A stretch of DNA of 64,000 nucleotides from Bryobacterales bacterium (GCA_020854055.1 JADZGD010000137.1:1-64000), one strand, 5' to 3'. Shown: positions 1 to 8,525, counted from the stretch's first letter. Numbers and translations: made by a program. The notes: a model not told the origin generated them from the sequence alone.

Positions 1-1079
1 CGGTCCAGCAGCTCACGACGCGCTTGTTCGCTCAACTGAGCGAGACCATGCTGCTTTAACTTATAGAGAATGTTGCTGCGCCCGGACAGATCGCTCAGCA
101 GAACGCGCTGGCGGTTGCCGACTGCTTCCGGCTTCACGTGCTCATAGGTCGCGGCGTCGCGCAGAACGGCCGAAACGTGAACGCCGCCCTTGTGAGCAAA
201 CGCGCTGTGGCCTACGTAGGGCTGCTCGTTGCGCATGGGTAAATTCGCCAGTTCGGCGATGAAGCGGGCGGTTGAGGTGAGATTGGCCAGCCCGTCCGGA
301 CCAACGGTGGTGTGGCCGAGCTTCAGTTCCAGGTTCGCCAGCACGGAGCAGAGATTGGCATTTCCGCAGCGTTCACCGTAACCGTTGATGCAGCCCTGCA
401 CGTGCGTCACACCCTGCTCAACGGCCGCGATGGTATTGGCCACCGCCAGGTCCGAATCGTTGTGGCAGTGAATGCCGAGGATTCCGTCGAAGCGCTTGCG
501 TACCTCGGCGACAACCTCCACTAACCTTCCGGTGATGGTGCCGCCGTTGGTGTCGCACAAACAGAGCACGTCGGCGCCGGCGCTCTTGGCCGCCTCGAGT
601 GTTCGTAGAGCAAAGGATGGATTGGAGGCGTAGCCATCGAAGAAATGCTCGGCGTCGTAGACCACTTCCTTACCGTGGTCTTTCAAATACTTCACGGTTT
701 CCGCGATCAGCCCCAGGTTCTCCTGTTCGGAGATTCCCAGCGCCCGGGCCGTGTGCAGATCCCAACTCTTGCCGAAAATGGCGATCACGGGCGTGCCCGC
801 CTCCACCAGCGCGCGCACGTTCGGGTCACGATCCACGGTGTTCTTGGCGAACCGCGTGGAGCCGAAGGCGGTGAACTTGGCATGCCGCAACTTCAGATTC
901 CGCGCGCGGAGGAAGAACTCCTTGTCCTTGGGATTGGAGCCGGGCCAGCCGCCCTCGATATAGTCGATGCCCAGCTCATCGAGTTTCTGCGCAATCGCCA
1001 GTTTGTCGTCCACCGAAAAGGAGACGGCTTCGCCCTGCGTCCCATCGCGCAACGTCGTATCGAAAGTGAAGATCTTCAT
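1..1079 (-). CDS. cimA: Citramalate synthase (partial, C-terminus beyond window edge)
   Basis: Condenses pyruvate with acetyl-CoA to (R)-citramalate, the first step of the threonine-independent route to 2-oxobutyrate and isoleucine. The visible 359 codons start MKIFTFDTTLRDGTQGE, the HMGL-like TIM-barrel signature with the metal-binding DTTLRDG motif. Further features are an IEGGWPGSNPKD segment and a metal-site HCHNDSDLAVAN motif near residue 210. The early GGWPGSNP motif fits the CimA/LeuA-like subfamily rather than true 2-isopropylmalate synthase. The regulatory C-terminal domain is cut off at base 1. It is the last gene of the ilvB-ilvN-ilvC-cimA run, 67 bp after ilvC, which supports an isoleucine role. 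Confidence is high for the family and good for the function. Confidence 0.9.
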   Translation of the reverse strand, partial: MKIFTFDTTLRDGTQGEAVSFSVDDKLAIAQKLDELGIDYIEGGWPGSNPKDKEFFLRARNLKLRHAKFTAFGSTRFAKNTVDRDPNVRALVEAGTPVIAIFGKSWDLHTARALGISEQENLGLIAETVKYLKDHGKEVVYDAEHFFDGYASNPSFALRTLEAAKSAGADVLCLCDTNGGTITGRLVEVVAEVRKRFDGILGIHCHNDSDLAVANTIAAVEQGVTHVQGCINGYGERCGNANLCSVLANLELKLGHTTVGPDGLANLTSTARFIAELANLPMRNEQPYVGHSAFAHKGGVHVSAVLRDAATYEHVKPEAVGNRQRVLLSDLSGRSNILYKLKQHGLAQLSEQARRELLD

Positions 1080-1102
1080 TGGATCACCAACGGCCGGCAA
1101 AC

Positions 1103-1131
1103 CGGCGGGGAGCGTCGATGCGCCCCCGCCG
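1103..1131. other. GC-rich inverted repeat between ilvC and cimA
   Basis: An 8-bp perfect stem (CGGCGGGG at 1103-1110, CCCCGCCG at 1124-1131) encloses a short loop that can itself pair (GCG with CGC). No T-run follows on either strand, so it is not a convincing intrinsic terminator. It may be an mRNA-stabilising or processing hairpin that sets relative expression of ilvC and cimA. That role is inference. Confidence 0.4.
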
Positions 1132-1146
1132 TACCGGATTTCATTG

Positions 1147-2190
1147 CTACTTTAACGCCGCGGTCGCCGCCTGATCCTGCGGCACACCCACTTCCTTGCG
1201 CTTGCCGAGCCACGGCATCATGGCGCGGAGCGCGCGCCCCACCGTTTCAATTGGCTGATTTTGGCCGGCTTCGCGCATCGCCAGGAAATTCTTACGGCCG
1301 CTACGGTTTTCATTCATCCATTCGCGGGCGAACGAGCCGCTTTGAATTTCGGAGAGAATCTTCTTCATCTCCTCGCGCACGGCGGGCGTGACGACCCGCG
1401 GACCGCGAGTGTAGTCGCCGTACTCGGCCGTATCGGAGACCGAGTACCGCATGTAGCTCAGGCCGCCTTCGTAGATCAGGTCAACAATGAGCTTCACCTC
1501 GTGAAGGCACTCGAAATAGGCGATTTCGGGAGCGTAGCCGGCAGCCACCAGCGTCTCGAACCCGGCGCGGATCAATTCGCTGACACCGCCGCAAAGCACC
1601 GCCTGCTCGCCAAACAGATCACTCTCGGTCTCTTCCTTAAAAGTGGTCTCAATGACGCCTGCCTTCAGGCTGCCGAGCGCGTAGGCATAGGCCAGCGCCT
1701 GCTTCAGCGCCCTGCCGGAAGGGTCTTGGAAAACGGCCACCAGCGCCGGTACGCCCACGTTTTCCGTGTACAGTTCGCGTACGCGGTGGCCCGGCGATTT
1801 GGGCGCGATCATGGAAACATCCACGAAGGCCGGCGGCTTGATCTCGCCGAAATGGATCGCAAAGCCGTGAGCGAACATCAGTGTCTTGCCGGCCGTGAGA
1901 TTGGGCTCAATTTCGTTGCGGTAAAGATCGCCCTGCACGTGATCCGGCAACAGGATCATGATTACGTCGGCCATCCTGGCAGCCTCGGAAACCGTGGCTA
2001 CCTTCAATCCGGCGGCTTCGGCCTTGGGCCAACTCTTGCTGCCCGCGTAAAGCCCCACGACCACCTCAACGCCCGAATCGCGCAGGTTCAATGCGTGCGC
2101 ATGCCCCTGGCTGCCATAGCCGATGATGGCTACGGTCTTGCCCTTCAGATCATTCAAATCCGCGTCTTTTTCATAGTATCGATTGGCCAT
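1147..2190 (-). CDS. ilvC: Ketol-acid reductoisomerase (NADP+)
   Basis: Second common step of valine and isoleucine synthesis: isomerises and reduces 2-acetolactate or 2-aceto-2-hydroxybutyrate. At 347 residues it is a class I short-form enzyme. The Rossmann motif GYGSQGHAH lies at residues 24-32. The following loop, GLYAGSKSW, carries the Ser residues usual for NADPH preference, although the Arg common before them is not obvious. The Mg-binding DLFGEQ motif is near residue 190, with the C-terminal knotted domain after it. GGGAG lies five bases before the ATG. The gene begins 21 bp after ilvN and belongs to the attenuator-controlled ilv operon. Confidence 0.97.
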   Translation of the reverse strand: MANRYYEKDADLNDLKGKTVAIIGYGSQGHAHALNLRDSGVEVVVGLYAGSKSWPKAEAAGLKVATVSEAARMADVIMILLPDHVQGDLYRNEIEPNLTAGKTLMFAHGFAIHFGEIKPPAFVDVSMIAPKSPGHRVRELYTENVGVPALVAVFQDPSGRALKQALAYAYALGSLKAGVIETTFKEETESDLFGEQAVLCGGVSELIRAGFETLVAAGYAPEIAYFECLHEVKLIVDLIYEGGLSYMRYSVSDTAEYGDYTRGPRVVTPAVREEMKKILSEIQSGSFAREWMNENRSGRKNFLAMREAGQNQPIETVGRALRAMMPWLGKRKEVGVPQDQAATAALK

Positions 2191-2211
2191 TTATGCTCCC
2201 TTTCAGGATTT

Positions 2212-2751
2212 CTAGCGTACGGGTTGCAGGCTTGCTTCGGCGCCAGCCGGCACCGGAGCCGACAGCTTCAGCTTCTTTGCTTCGAGCGAAACTGCCACCA
2301 TTCCCGAGCGGGTGACTTCAATCTCGCCATAGGCCCGCATCACGTCGATAAACTCGTTCAATTTTTCCGGATCGCCGGTTGCCTCAATCGCGAAGCCTTC
2401 CACCGAAGAATCCACCACCCGGGCGTCGAAGATCTCGGCTTCCTTAAGGATCGCGGTTCTGGTCTCCATGGTCACCCGGATCCGCAAAAGCACCATCTCG
2501 CGCGACACGGCCGGGGCCTCGGTCAGATCGGTAGCCTGTAATACATTTACCAGCCGGTTCATCTGCTTGATTACCTGCCGGCGGAGGGTTGAATCCACAT
2601 CCACCACGATGGTCATCCGCGACAGCGTCGGATCGAGAGTTCGCGCCACGGTCAGACTCTCGATATTGTACAGGCGCTGGCTGAGAAGATTCGTGACGCG
2701 CATCAACGCGCCAGGCTTGTTCTCCATTAAAAGCGAAATCGTTTGCAACAT
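2212..2751 (-). CDS. ilvN: Acetolactate synthase small (regulatory) subunit
   Basis: Regulatory partner of IlvB; the ACT domain binds valine for feedback inhibition and activates the catalytic subunit. The protein has 179 residues. The N-terminal ACT domain begins with the ENKPGALMRVTNLLSQRLYN segment, and the C-terminal half is the usual small-subunit domain with a SREMVLLRI strand. Length is normal for the long (about 160-180 residue) form. It starts 14 bp after the ilvB stop, with GGGAGAG upstream of the ATG, so the subunits are made from one message. An overlapping 122-codon frame at 2444-2812 is a shadow. Confidence 0.95.
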   Translation of the reverse strand: MLQTISLLMENKPGALMRVTNLLSQRLYNIESLTVARTLDPTLSRMTIVVDVDSTLRRQVIKQMNRLVNVLQATDLTEAPAVSREMVLLRIRVTMETRTAILKEAEIFDARVVDSSVEGFAIEATGDPEKLNEFIDVMRAYGEIEVTRSGMVAVSLEAKKLKLSAPVPAGAEASLQPVR

Positions 2752-2765
2752 GGGTCACACTCTCC

Positions 2766-4496
2766 CTATTTCGGCACCGTAACCGGGCGGGGCGGTTCCA
2801 GCACCATCTCATTCAAAGCCGCACCCGCCGGAACCATCGGGTAGACGTTCTCAGTGGGCGAAACGCGAACGTTCAACAAATAAGGACCGGGTTCTTTCAC
2901 CGCTTCTTCGAGCGCGGACGAAAGATGCTCCACCCGATCGACCGTGCGGCCCTTGAAACCATAGGCAGCCGCCAGCTTTTCGGCTTCGGGAAAGACGTCC
3001 AACTCCACCGCGCAGATGCGGTTGTTATAGAACAACTCCTGCCACTGGCGCACCATTCCCAGATAACCATTGTTCACCACCACGATCTTTATCGGCAGGC
3101 CATAACTGGCAATCGTGGACAGTTCGGGAATCGACATTTGAAACCCGCCATCACCGACCACGGCAAACACCAGCTTATCCGGGCGGCCGAATTGAACGCC
3201 GATAGCATTGGGAAGGCCAAAGCCCATCGACCCAAGTCCGCCCGAAGCCATCCACTGGCGAGGGCCATTGAAGCGGATGAACTGGGCGGCCCACATCTGA
3301 TGCTGGCCCACATCCACTGCTACCAGGGCTTCGCCGCACGAGATCCGGTCGATCTCCCTCATCACGTGCTGTGGCTTGATCTCGGAGGTAGAAGTGGCCG
3401 GGACCAGCGGATGGGCCTCCTGCCAGGAACGAACCTGGCCCCACCATGCGGCGCGTGCGGCGCGGTTCTTGCCGCTCTCGGACGGTTCGAGTTCTTTCGC
3501 CACTTTAGCCAGCTTGCCAATTACGCGTTTGAGATCGCCGACGATCGGCAAGTCCACCGCGCGGTTCTTGCCAATTTCAGCCGGATCGATATCCACGTGG
3601 ATCACCTTGGCGTGCGGAGCGAACGCGGAAAGCCGGCCCGTCACGCGGTCGTCAAAGCGAACGCCCAGCGCGATCAACAGGTCAGCGTTGGAGAGCGCCA
3701 TGTTCGCCGCGTAACCGCCATGCATGCCGGGCATGCTGATGAAGTTGCGGTGTGTGGAGGGTAGCGCGCCCAGGCCCATCAGAGTGAGAACAGCGGGAAC
3801 ATCCAGGTACTCCACAAGTTCCCTTAACTCGGCTGAGGCGCCGGACGCGACGAGACCGCCACCGCCAAAGACAAGCGGACGTTCCGCTTCCCAGATCATT
3901 TGCGCGGCCCGGCGAATCTGGCCGGTATGCCCCTCGGTGAATACCTTGTAACCCGGCAAGTGGATCGCCGACACGGGGGCATACTGTCCCTGGCCCGAAA
4001 AGACGTCTTTCGTTATGTCCACCAGCACCGGACCCGGCCGGCCGGACTTGGCAATGTAAAACGCCTCATGAACCACCTGCGGCAGGTCCGCAATGTTCTT
4101 CACCAGAAAATTGTGCTTGGTGCATGAACGTGTAATTCCAAATGTATCGGCCTCCTGGAAGGCGTCGCTGCCAATCAGCTTGCTGGTGACCTGACCGGTG
4201 ATCGCTACTACCGGAATCGAGTCCATCAACGCGTCCACCAGGCCGGTGATCAGGTTCGTGGCCCCTGGACCCGAGGTGGAGCAACACACTCCAACATTTC
4301 CCGTGGCCCGCGCATATCCTTCCGCCGCGAAACTGGCGTTCTGCTCATGGCGCACCAGTACGTGGCGGATGGGGTGATCGTACATCGCGTCATAAAGCGG
4401 TAGCGTGACACCACCCGGATAGCCGAAAATGCAATCGACCCCTTCCCGAACGAGACACTCGAGCAATATCTTGGCTCCGCTCATTAGTGTCGGCAT
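2766..4496 (-). CDS. ilvB: Acetolactate synthase large (catalytic) subunit
   Basis: ThDP-, FAD- and Mg-dependent carboligation of pyruvate with pyruvate or 2-oxobutyrate, the committed step for valine, leucine and isoleucine. With the start chosen here it has 576 residues: N-terminal Pyr domain with FGYPGG and catalytic Glu51 in RHEQNASFAAEGYARA, central FAD domain, and C-terminal PP domain with a GDGGFQMS motif and NNGYLGMV. The open frame extends to a GTG at 4553, but that GTG lies inside the terminator stem of the attenuator and the next ATG (4538) lacks a ribosome site. GGAGAG nine bases before the ATG at 4496 and the family-typical start MPTLMSGAKI decide the start. Regulated by the upstream leader. 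Confidence 0.96.
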   Translation of the reverse strand: MPTLMSGAKILLECLVREGVDCIFGYPGGVTLPLYDAMYDHPIRHVLVRHEQNASFAAEGYARATGNVGVCCSTSGPGATNLITGLVDALMDSIPVVAITGQVTSKLIGSDAFQEADTFGITRSCTKHNFLVKNIADLPQVVHEAFYIAKSGRPGPVLVDITKDVFSGQGQYAPVSAIHLPGYKVFTEGHTGQIRRAAQMIWEAERPLVFGGGGLVASGASAELRELVEYLDVPAVLTLMGLGALPSTHRNFISMPGMHGGYAANMALSNADLLIALGVRFDDRVTGRLSAFAPHAKVIHVDIDPAEIGKNRAVDLPIVGDLKRVIGKLAKVAKELEPSESGKNRAARAAWWGQVRSWQEAHPLVPATSTSEIKPQHVMREIDRISCGEALVAVDVGQHQMWAAQFIRFNGPRQWMASGGLGSMGFGLPNAIGVQFGRPDKLVFAVVGDGGFQMSIPELSTIASYGLPIKIVVVNNGYLGMVRQWQELFYNNRICAVELDVFPEAEKLAAAYGFKGRTVDRVEHLSSALEEAVKEPGPYLLNVRVSPTENVYPMVPAGAALNEMVLEPPRPVTVPK

Positions 4497-4541
4497 CTGC
4501 TGGTTCTCTCCATTTCCTAATTTCAACTGCAGGCTCATAAC

Positions 4542-4581
4542 AAAAAAGGCCACCGTCGGGTCTGATTCCCCGCCGGTGGCC
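4542..4581 (-). terminator. ilv attenuator: intrinsic terminator before ilvB
   Basis: On the minus strand GGCCACCG (4581-4574) pairs with CGGTGGCC (4555-4548), with an additional GGG/CCC inner stem, followed directly by six T (4547-4542). The hairpin lies between the leader peptide stop and the ilvB start, so it would end transcription before the operon unless an alternative structure forms. Confidence 0.85.
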
Positions 4582-4613
4582 GTTGGATCTCGCCTTTGAC
4601 CTAAGCGGGGCTA
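4573..4613 (-). promoter_or_regulatory. Candidate antiterminator pairing in the ilv leader
   Basis: CCCCGC, in the last codons of the leader peptide just before its stop, is complementary to GCGGGG, which begins at the end of the 5' arm of the terminator and runs into its loop. A ribosome at the leader stop codon would cover CCCCGC and permit the terminator. A ribosome stalled on the upstream Ile/Val codons would leave it free. The pairing is only 6-7 bp; the competition is inferred. Confidence 0.5.
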
Positions 4614-4726
4614 CCTACGATAACCCCGGGAATAATGGCGATTACAACGAGGGCTGAGATCGCGAAGTGGACACGCCGGGCTGGAAGTTGAGCGCCGTAG
4701 CACCTTTGACCGGTGTGTCTGTCCAC
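4601..4726 (-). CDS. ilv operon leader peptide, rich in Ile/Leu/Val
   Basis: A 41-codon frame begins with GTG and ends TAG at 4603-4601. After a polar, basic N-terminal half it contains the run ISALVVIAIIPGVIV (4660-4616), 10 branched-chain residues in 15 codons. It sits directly upstream of an intrinsic terminator and the ilvBNC-cimA genes. That is the arrangement of ribosome-mediated attenuators such as those of enterobacterial ilv operons. The start is uncertain: the GTG at 4726 is 8 bp after the -10 box, implying a nearly leaderless message, and an in-frame GTG exists at 4744. No Shine-Dalgarno is visible. The peptide probably has no function beyond being translated. Confidence 0.72.
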   Translation of the reverse strand: MDRHTGQRCYGAQLPARRVHFAISALVVIAIIPGVIVGSPA

Positions 4727-4734
4727 GAGACAAG

Positions 4735-4761
4735 AGTATCCCACAATTTTCAGAAATGCAA
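4735..4761 (-). promoter_or_regulatory. Probable ilv operon promoter
   Basis: On the minus strand TTGCAT (4761-4756) is followed after 15 bp by GATACT (4740-4735). The -10 is extended by TG one base upstream (TGGGATACT), which can offset the short spacer. The expected transcription start is within a few bases of the leader GTG. Confidence 0.55.
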
Positions 4762-4870
4762 GTAGCCTCCGGCATTAAAAATATTCATAACTCTATACAT
4801 GAACGTGCACCACCCGTTCAACCGCTCTCAGTTTCACCGTAGCCCACACAACAGTGTCGTGAGCGACTGC

Positions 4871-6937
4871 TCAATTCCCCTCCTCAACGGGCATCCCCAA
4901 CTCCGTGACGATCCGGTCAGCGTGGTATACCTTGCGCAGAGCCTCCAGGATGACCCATGACGAAACGTGAACCGAACGAGCCTGTGCCTCGGTATAAACA
5001 AAGCGATTCGGCAACCCCTCGATATTGCCGTCAAACAGGATGCCGACAATCCGGGCGTTGCGATCGAGCGTCGGGGACCCGGAGTTTCCGCCATGAGTGT
5101 CCGCCGTGCTGACAAAGTTGAACGAGGTTACCGGATCGAGCACACCCTTTGCCTTCAGCCAGGACGGTGGCAGTACATAGGGATCCTTGCCTGTCGCCTT
5201 GCGGTAAACACCCTCCAACCGTGTGGTCCACGGCACCCATTTCCCCTTGCCATTCCGGTAGCCTTTCACCTCGCCGTAGGTCAGCCGCAAGGTAAACGTG
5301 GCATCCGGATATTCGTGCGGGTCAACAACGAACCGGGCGCGGGCGACCTTCGCCTGGGCATCCACCAGCACAGCGTTACCTGTGTCCTCCCATTGACGGC
5401 GCAGTTCGAGCGCAGGTTTGTCGAGCAGGAGAGCCAGGCGGATCATGCCGTCGGCGCAACTCTCGACGGCGGGTTCGCTGGCGGACAGTTTCAGGCGAGC
5501 TGCGGGGTCGTCCAGATGAGAAGAGTTGACGTAATCGGCGGCTGCGCGCGCGGGGGTCTTTCCGGCCAGGATCGCCTTCACGGTGGGATCAGCGGGGCTC
5601 AGACGCTGCTCCAGAAACGACAGGTAGCCGGAAAGCATGGCGATCTCGAGCGGCTTATAGATCGGGGCCGTCGAGGCGAGTTGTTGCCGTATGGCCGGCA
5701 GCGAGGAATCGCGAAACTCGCGCAACCGCTCGCCGTTAGGTTTCGGCGTTTCAGCGGCGTAGCGAACCACGATTCTCGCCAGCCGCAGCAGGTTGGATGC
5801 CCGCGGCGCGCGTATTTCCAGCAATTGCAGCGGCACTACGATGCCGCGGTATTCGCGGTAGGCCCCGGCAATGCGGTCCCAGGTTCCGCCGAATTCGGCC
5901 TTTAGCTTCGGATCGGCATCGATCTTCCGGCGAAGCCCGGCTTCCTCTGTACGTTTTTGGGCGATCAGCGCCGGGTCGAGCAATCCTCGCTCAAAGCCGC
6001 TGAATGCCTTGAGAGTGTTCTGCTGGGATTCCAGTGCTTCGACCGCCTGCCGGGCATGCTCCGGCGATTCGGCCGAATAGTCAAGCAGAGTGTGAACGAT
6101 CGACTTGGCATGATCCAGCATCAGCGGGTAAAGGACATCCCGGTCGAATTCCAACTCAGCCACCGTCGCCAGACGTCCGGTGGAGCCTGGATTGCCCGAA
6201 ACAAAGATCAACTCGTGATCCCTGGCGCCACGCGGATTCCAGCGGAAATAGGGGCCGGACTCGGCTGGCTTGCCGTTTTCGTAAGCGCGAAAAAGAGCGA
6301 AGTCCAGACAGTAGCGGGGATAAGTGAAGTTATCCGGGTCCTTGCCGAATGCCGCGATATCATACTCCGGCGCAAAGACCAGACGAATATCCGTGTATTT
6401 GTGGTACTGATACATGTGATAACGCTCGCCGGAGAACAGCGGAACCACTTCACAGCGGTTGCCCGTTTCGACCGAGCAGGCTTTCTCGGCGTGGGCGATG
6501 TTGGCCTTCCTCAAACGCTCGGCGGCAGCGGGATTCTTTCCCGCGGTGCCTTCGGTAATTCGCGCGGTCACGTCATCGATCTTCAGCAATTTATTTACTT
6601 CGAGATCGGGACAGGCTCGCTCCTCGGCCTGGGTATCCGCGTAGAAGCCGCCGGCCATGTAGTCGTGGCTGGCGGAGCTGAGTTTTTGGATACAGTCGGC
6701 TCCGACATGATGGTTGGTGAACAACAATCCATGCGGGGAGATGAACGAACCGGAGCCCCCATTGTTAAATCGCACCGAGGCAGCGCGAAGCTGATCCAGG
6801 AACTGGCTGGTGACCTCAAAATTGTACTTGGCTTTTACCCGTTCGGCGGGGAATTGATTGAACAGCCACATTCCCTCATCGGCGGGCAGGCTAACCGCGG
6901 CGGCAAGCAGCAGAACGGCGACGGCGGACGAACGCAT
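4871..6937 (-). CDS. S46 family dipeptidyl peptidase (DPP7-like)
   Basis: Secreted or periplasmic serine dipeptidyl aminopeptidase removing N-terminal dipeptides from oligopeptides. The 688-residue form starts at MRSSAVAVLLLAAAVSL, a Sec signal peptide; the frame runs upstream to 7006 without a better start. The chymotrypsin-like fold is split by a helical domain as in the family. The catalytic His is in FTNHHVG (residues 76-77) and the catalytic Ser in HGGNSGSP near residue 618. The specificity position 18 residues after that Ser is Gly in FDGN, which in characterised S46 enzymes goes with hydrophobic P1 preference (DPP7); DPP11 has Arg (FDRN). It is divergent from the sulfatase gene across 104 bp. 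Confidence 0.9.
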   Translation of the reverse strand: MRSSAVAVLLLAAAVSLPADEGMWLFNQFPAERVKAKYNFEVTSQFLDQLRAASVRFNNGGSGSFISPHGLLFTNHHVGADCIQKLSSASHDYMAGGFYADTQAEERACPDLEVNKLLKIDDVTARITEGTAGKNPAAAERLRKANIAHAEKACSVETGNRCEVVPLFSGERYHMYQYHKYTDIRLVFAPEYDIAAFGKDPDNFTYPRYCLDFALFRAYENGKPAESGPYFRWNPRGARDHELIFVSGNPGSTGRLATVAELEFDRDVLYPLMLDHAKSIVHTLLDYSAESPEHARQAVEALESQQNTLKAFSGFERGLLDPALIAQKRTEEAGLRRKIDADPKLKAEFGGTWDRIAGAYREYRGIVVPLQLLEIRAPRASNLLRLARIVVRYAAETPKPNGERLREFRDSSLPAIRQQLASTAPIYKPLEIAMLSGYLSFLEQRLSPADPTVKAILAGKTPARAAADYVNSSHLDDPAARLKLSASEPAVESCADGMIRLALLLDKPALELRRQWEDTGNAVLVDAQAKVARARFVVDPHEYPDATFTLRLTYGEVKGYRNGKGKWVPWTTRLEGVYRKATGKDPYVLPPSWLKAKGVLDPVTSFNFVSTADTHGGNSGSPTLDRNARIVGILFDGNIEGLPNRFVYTEAQARSVHVSSWVILEALRKVYHADRIVTELGMPVEEGN

Positions 6938-7041
6938 CTCGAGTAGAAGATTCCTTTCTCTCCTATTTTTGCAGATCGCTCGCCCGGGGCCGCCTGTGCC
7001 TGCCACCGATCGGACGATGGATAGTTACACTGAGAGATACC

Positions 7042-8484
7042 ATGTCTTCCCTCACCCGCCGCCAGTTGCTTGGATCGGCCGTCACGGCGATCGCCGCCAT
7101 GGGAAAATCGCAAGCCCAACGGCCGTTGAACTTCGTCTTCATTCTGTTGGATGACTTCGGCTGGGCTGATACCGCCTGTTACGGCAGCACCTTTTACGAG
7201 ACGCCGAACATCGACCGGCTGGCCAGCGAAGGCATGCGTTTTACCGACGCGTATGCTGCCTGCCCCGTCTGCTCGCCGACGCGGGCCAGCATCCTTACCG
7301 GAAAATACCCCGCCCGCCTCGGCCTGACGGACTACATTCCCGGCAGAGCGCAGCGGCCCACGGCGCGGCTGATTACTCCCCCGGTGATGCGACAACTGCC
7401 ATTAAAGGAAGTTACCATCGCCGAAGCGTTGAGACCGGCGGGCTACGTCTCGGCCGCCATCGGCAAATGGCACCTGGGCGGGGAGGGATTCTCTCCGCTC
7501 GACCAGGGCTTCGCCATTAACATCGGTGGCACTCGCCGGGGCGCTCCGGCCACTTATTTCGGTCCGTTTGACCTGCCAGGCCTCAGCGGCGGTCCTACCG
7601 GAGAGTACCTTACGGATCGGATGGCGCTCGAAGCCGAGCATTTCATCGAAGCCAACAAGAGCCGCCCGTTCTTCCTCTATCTGTCTCACTTCGCGGTGCA
7701 TATTCCTCTGCAGGCAAAGCAGGAGATGATCGCGCACTTTCAGCGGAAGGCCGACCCGTCCAATCCCCAGCACAACCCAATCTACGCGGCCATGGTCGCC
7801 AGTGCGGACCAGGCCGTGGGCCGGGTGATCGAGTCTCTGCGCAAGAGCGGCCTGGAGAATAATACGGTTGTATTCTTCACCGGCGATAATGGCGGTCTGC
7901 GCTTTGAGAGCAAGAACACGGTTGCGGCGACCTCAAACGCGCCGCTGCGAGCCGGCAAAGGCCATTGTTACGAGGGCGGAATTCGTGAACCGCTGATTGT
8001 CCGAGCGCCCGGCCTTGCCAAACCAGGCGCGGTTTGCCGCTCCCCCGTTTCGAGTGTCGATTTTTTCCCGACTATTCTCGAGATGGCGGGAGTACCTCTA
8101 CCGGACCCCGATTCGATTGACGGTATCTCAATGGCACGCACCCTGGGCGGCGCCAAACCCCGTCCCCACCGCCCGCTATTTTGGCATTATCCGCATTACA
8201 GTAATCAGGGTGGCGTCCCCAGCGGCGCCATCCGCCAGGACGAGTACAAGCTGATCGAGTTCTATGAGGATGGCCGCCTGGAACTCTTTAATTTAGATAA
8301 AGATCCAGGTGAACATGAAAATATTTCGCATCGCGAGCTAAAGCGCGCCCGCCGGATGCAGCGCGATCTGCAGCGTTGGCGGGATTCGGTGAACGCGGCG
8401 ATGCCCGCTGCCAATCCCCGGTACGATCCATCGACCGCCGACCCGGGGCTAACAGGCAAAGAAATGCCCACTCCGCCCCTCTGA
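7042..8484 (+). CDS. Sulfatase (arylsulfatase A family), exported
   Basis: Hydrolyses sulfate esters, probably of sulfated glycans or aryl substrates. The 480 residues begin with a twin-arginine-like signal (TRRQLLGSAVTAIAAM). The metal-binding LLDDFGWAD motif is near residue 37. The active-site C-S-P-T-R motif has Cys77, which must be converted to formylglycine; G-K-Y-P follows as in the family. FTGDNGG and IGKWHLGG motifs complete the active site. GAGAG lies before the ATG. A formylglycine-generating enzyme is not in the window. The substrate cannot be read from sequence. Confidence 0.9.
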   Translation: MSSLTRRQLLGSAVTAIAAMGKSQAQRPLNFVFILLDDFGWADTACYGSTFYETPNIDRLASEGMRFTDAYAACPVCSPTRASILTGKYPARLGLTDYIPGRAQRPTARLITPPVMRQLPLKEVTIAEALRPAGYVSAAIGKWHLGGEGFSPLDQGFAINIGGTRRGAPATYFGPFDLPGLSGGPTGEYLTDRMALEAEHFIEANKSRPFFLYLSHFAVHIPLQAKQEMIAHFQRKADPSNPQHNPIYAAMVASADQAVGRVIESLRKSGLENNTVVFFTGDNGGLRFESKNTVAATSNAPLRAGKGHCYEGGIREPLIVRAPGLAKPGAVCRSPVSSVDFFPTILEMAGVPLPDPDSIDGISMARTLGGAKPRPHRPLFWHYPHYSNQGGVPSGAIRQDEYKLIEFYEDGRLELFNLDKDPGEHENISHRELKRARRMQRDLQRWRDSVNAAMPAANPRYDPSTADPGLTGKEMPTPPL

Positions 8485-8525
8485 GAACCGATCGCGACAC
8501 CTGTTATACCTGAAAGGTGCCCACC

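Noticed and set aside
1261..2541. Long plus-strand open frame opposite ilvC-ilvN
   Set aside because: It lies antisense to two certain genes, has no family motif and a His/Arg/Gln-rich composition typical of GC-rich shadow frames.
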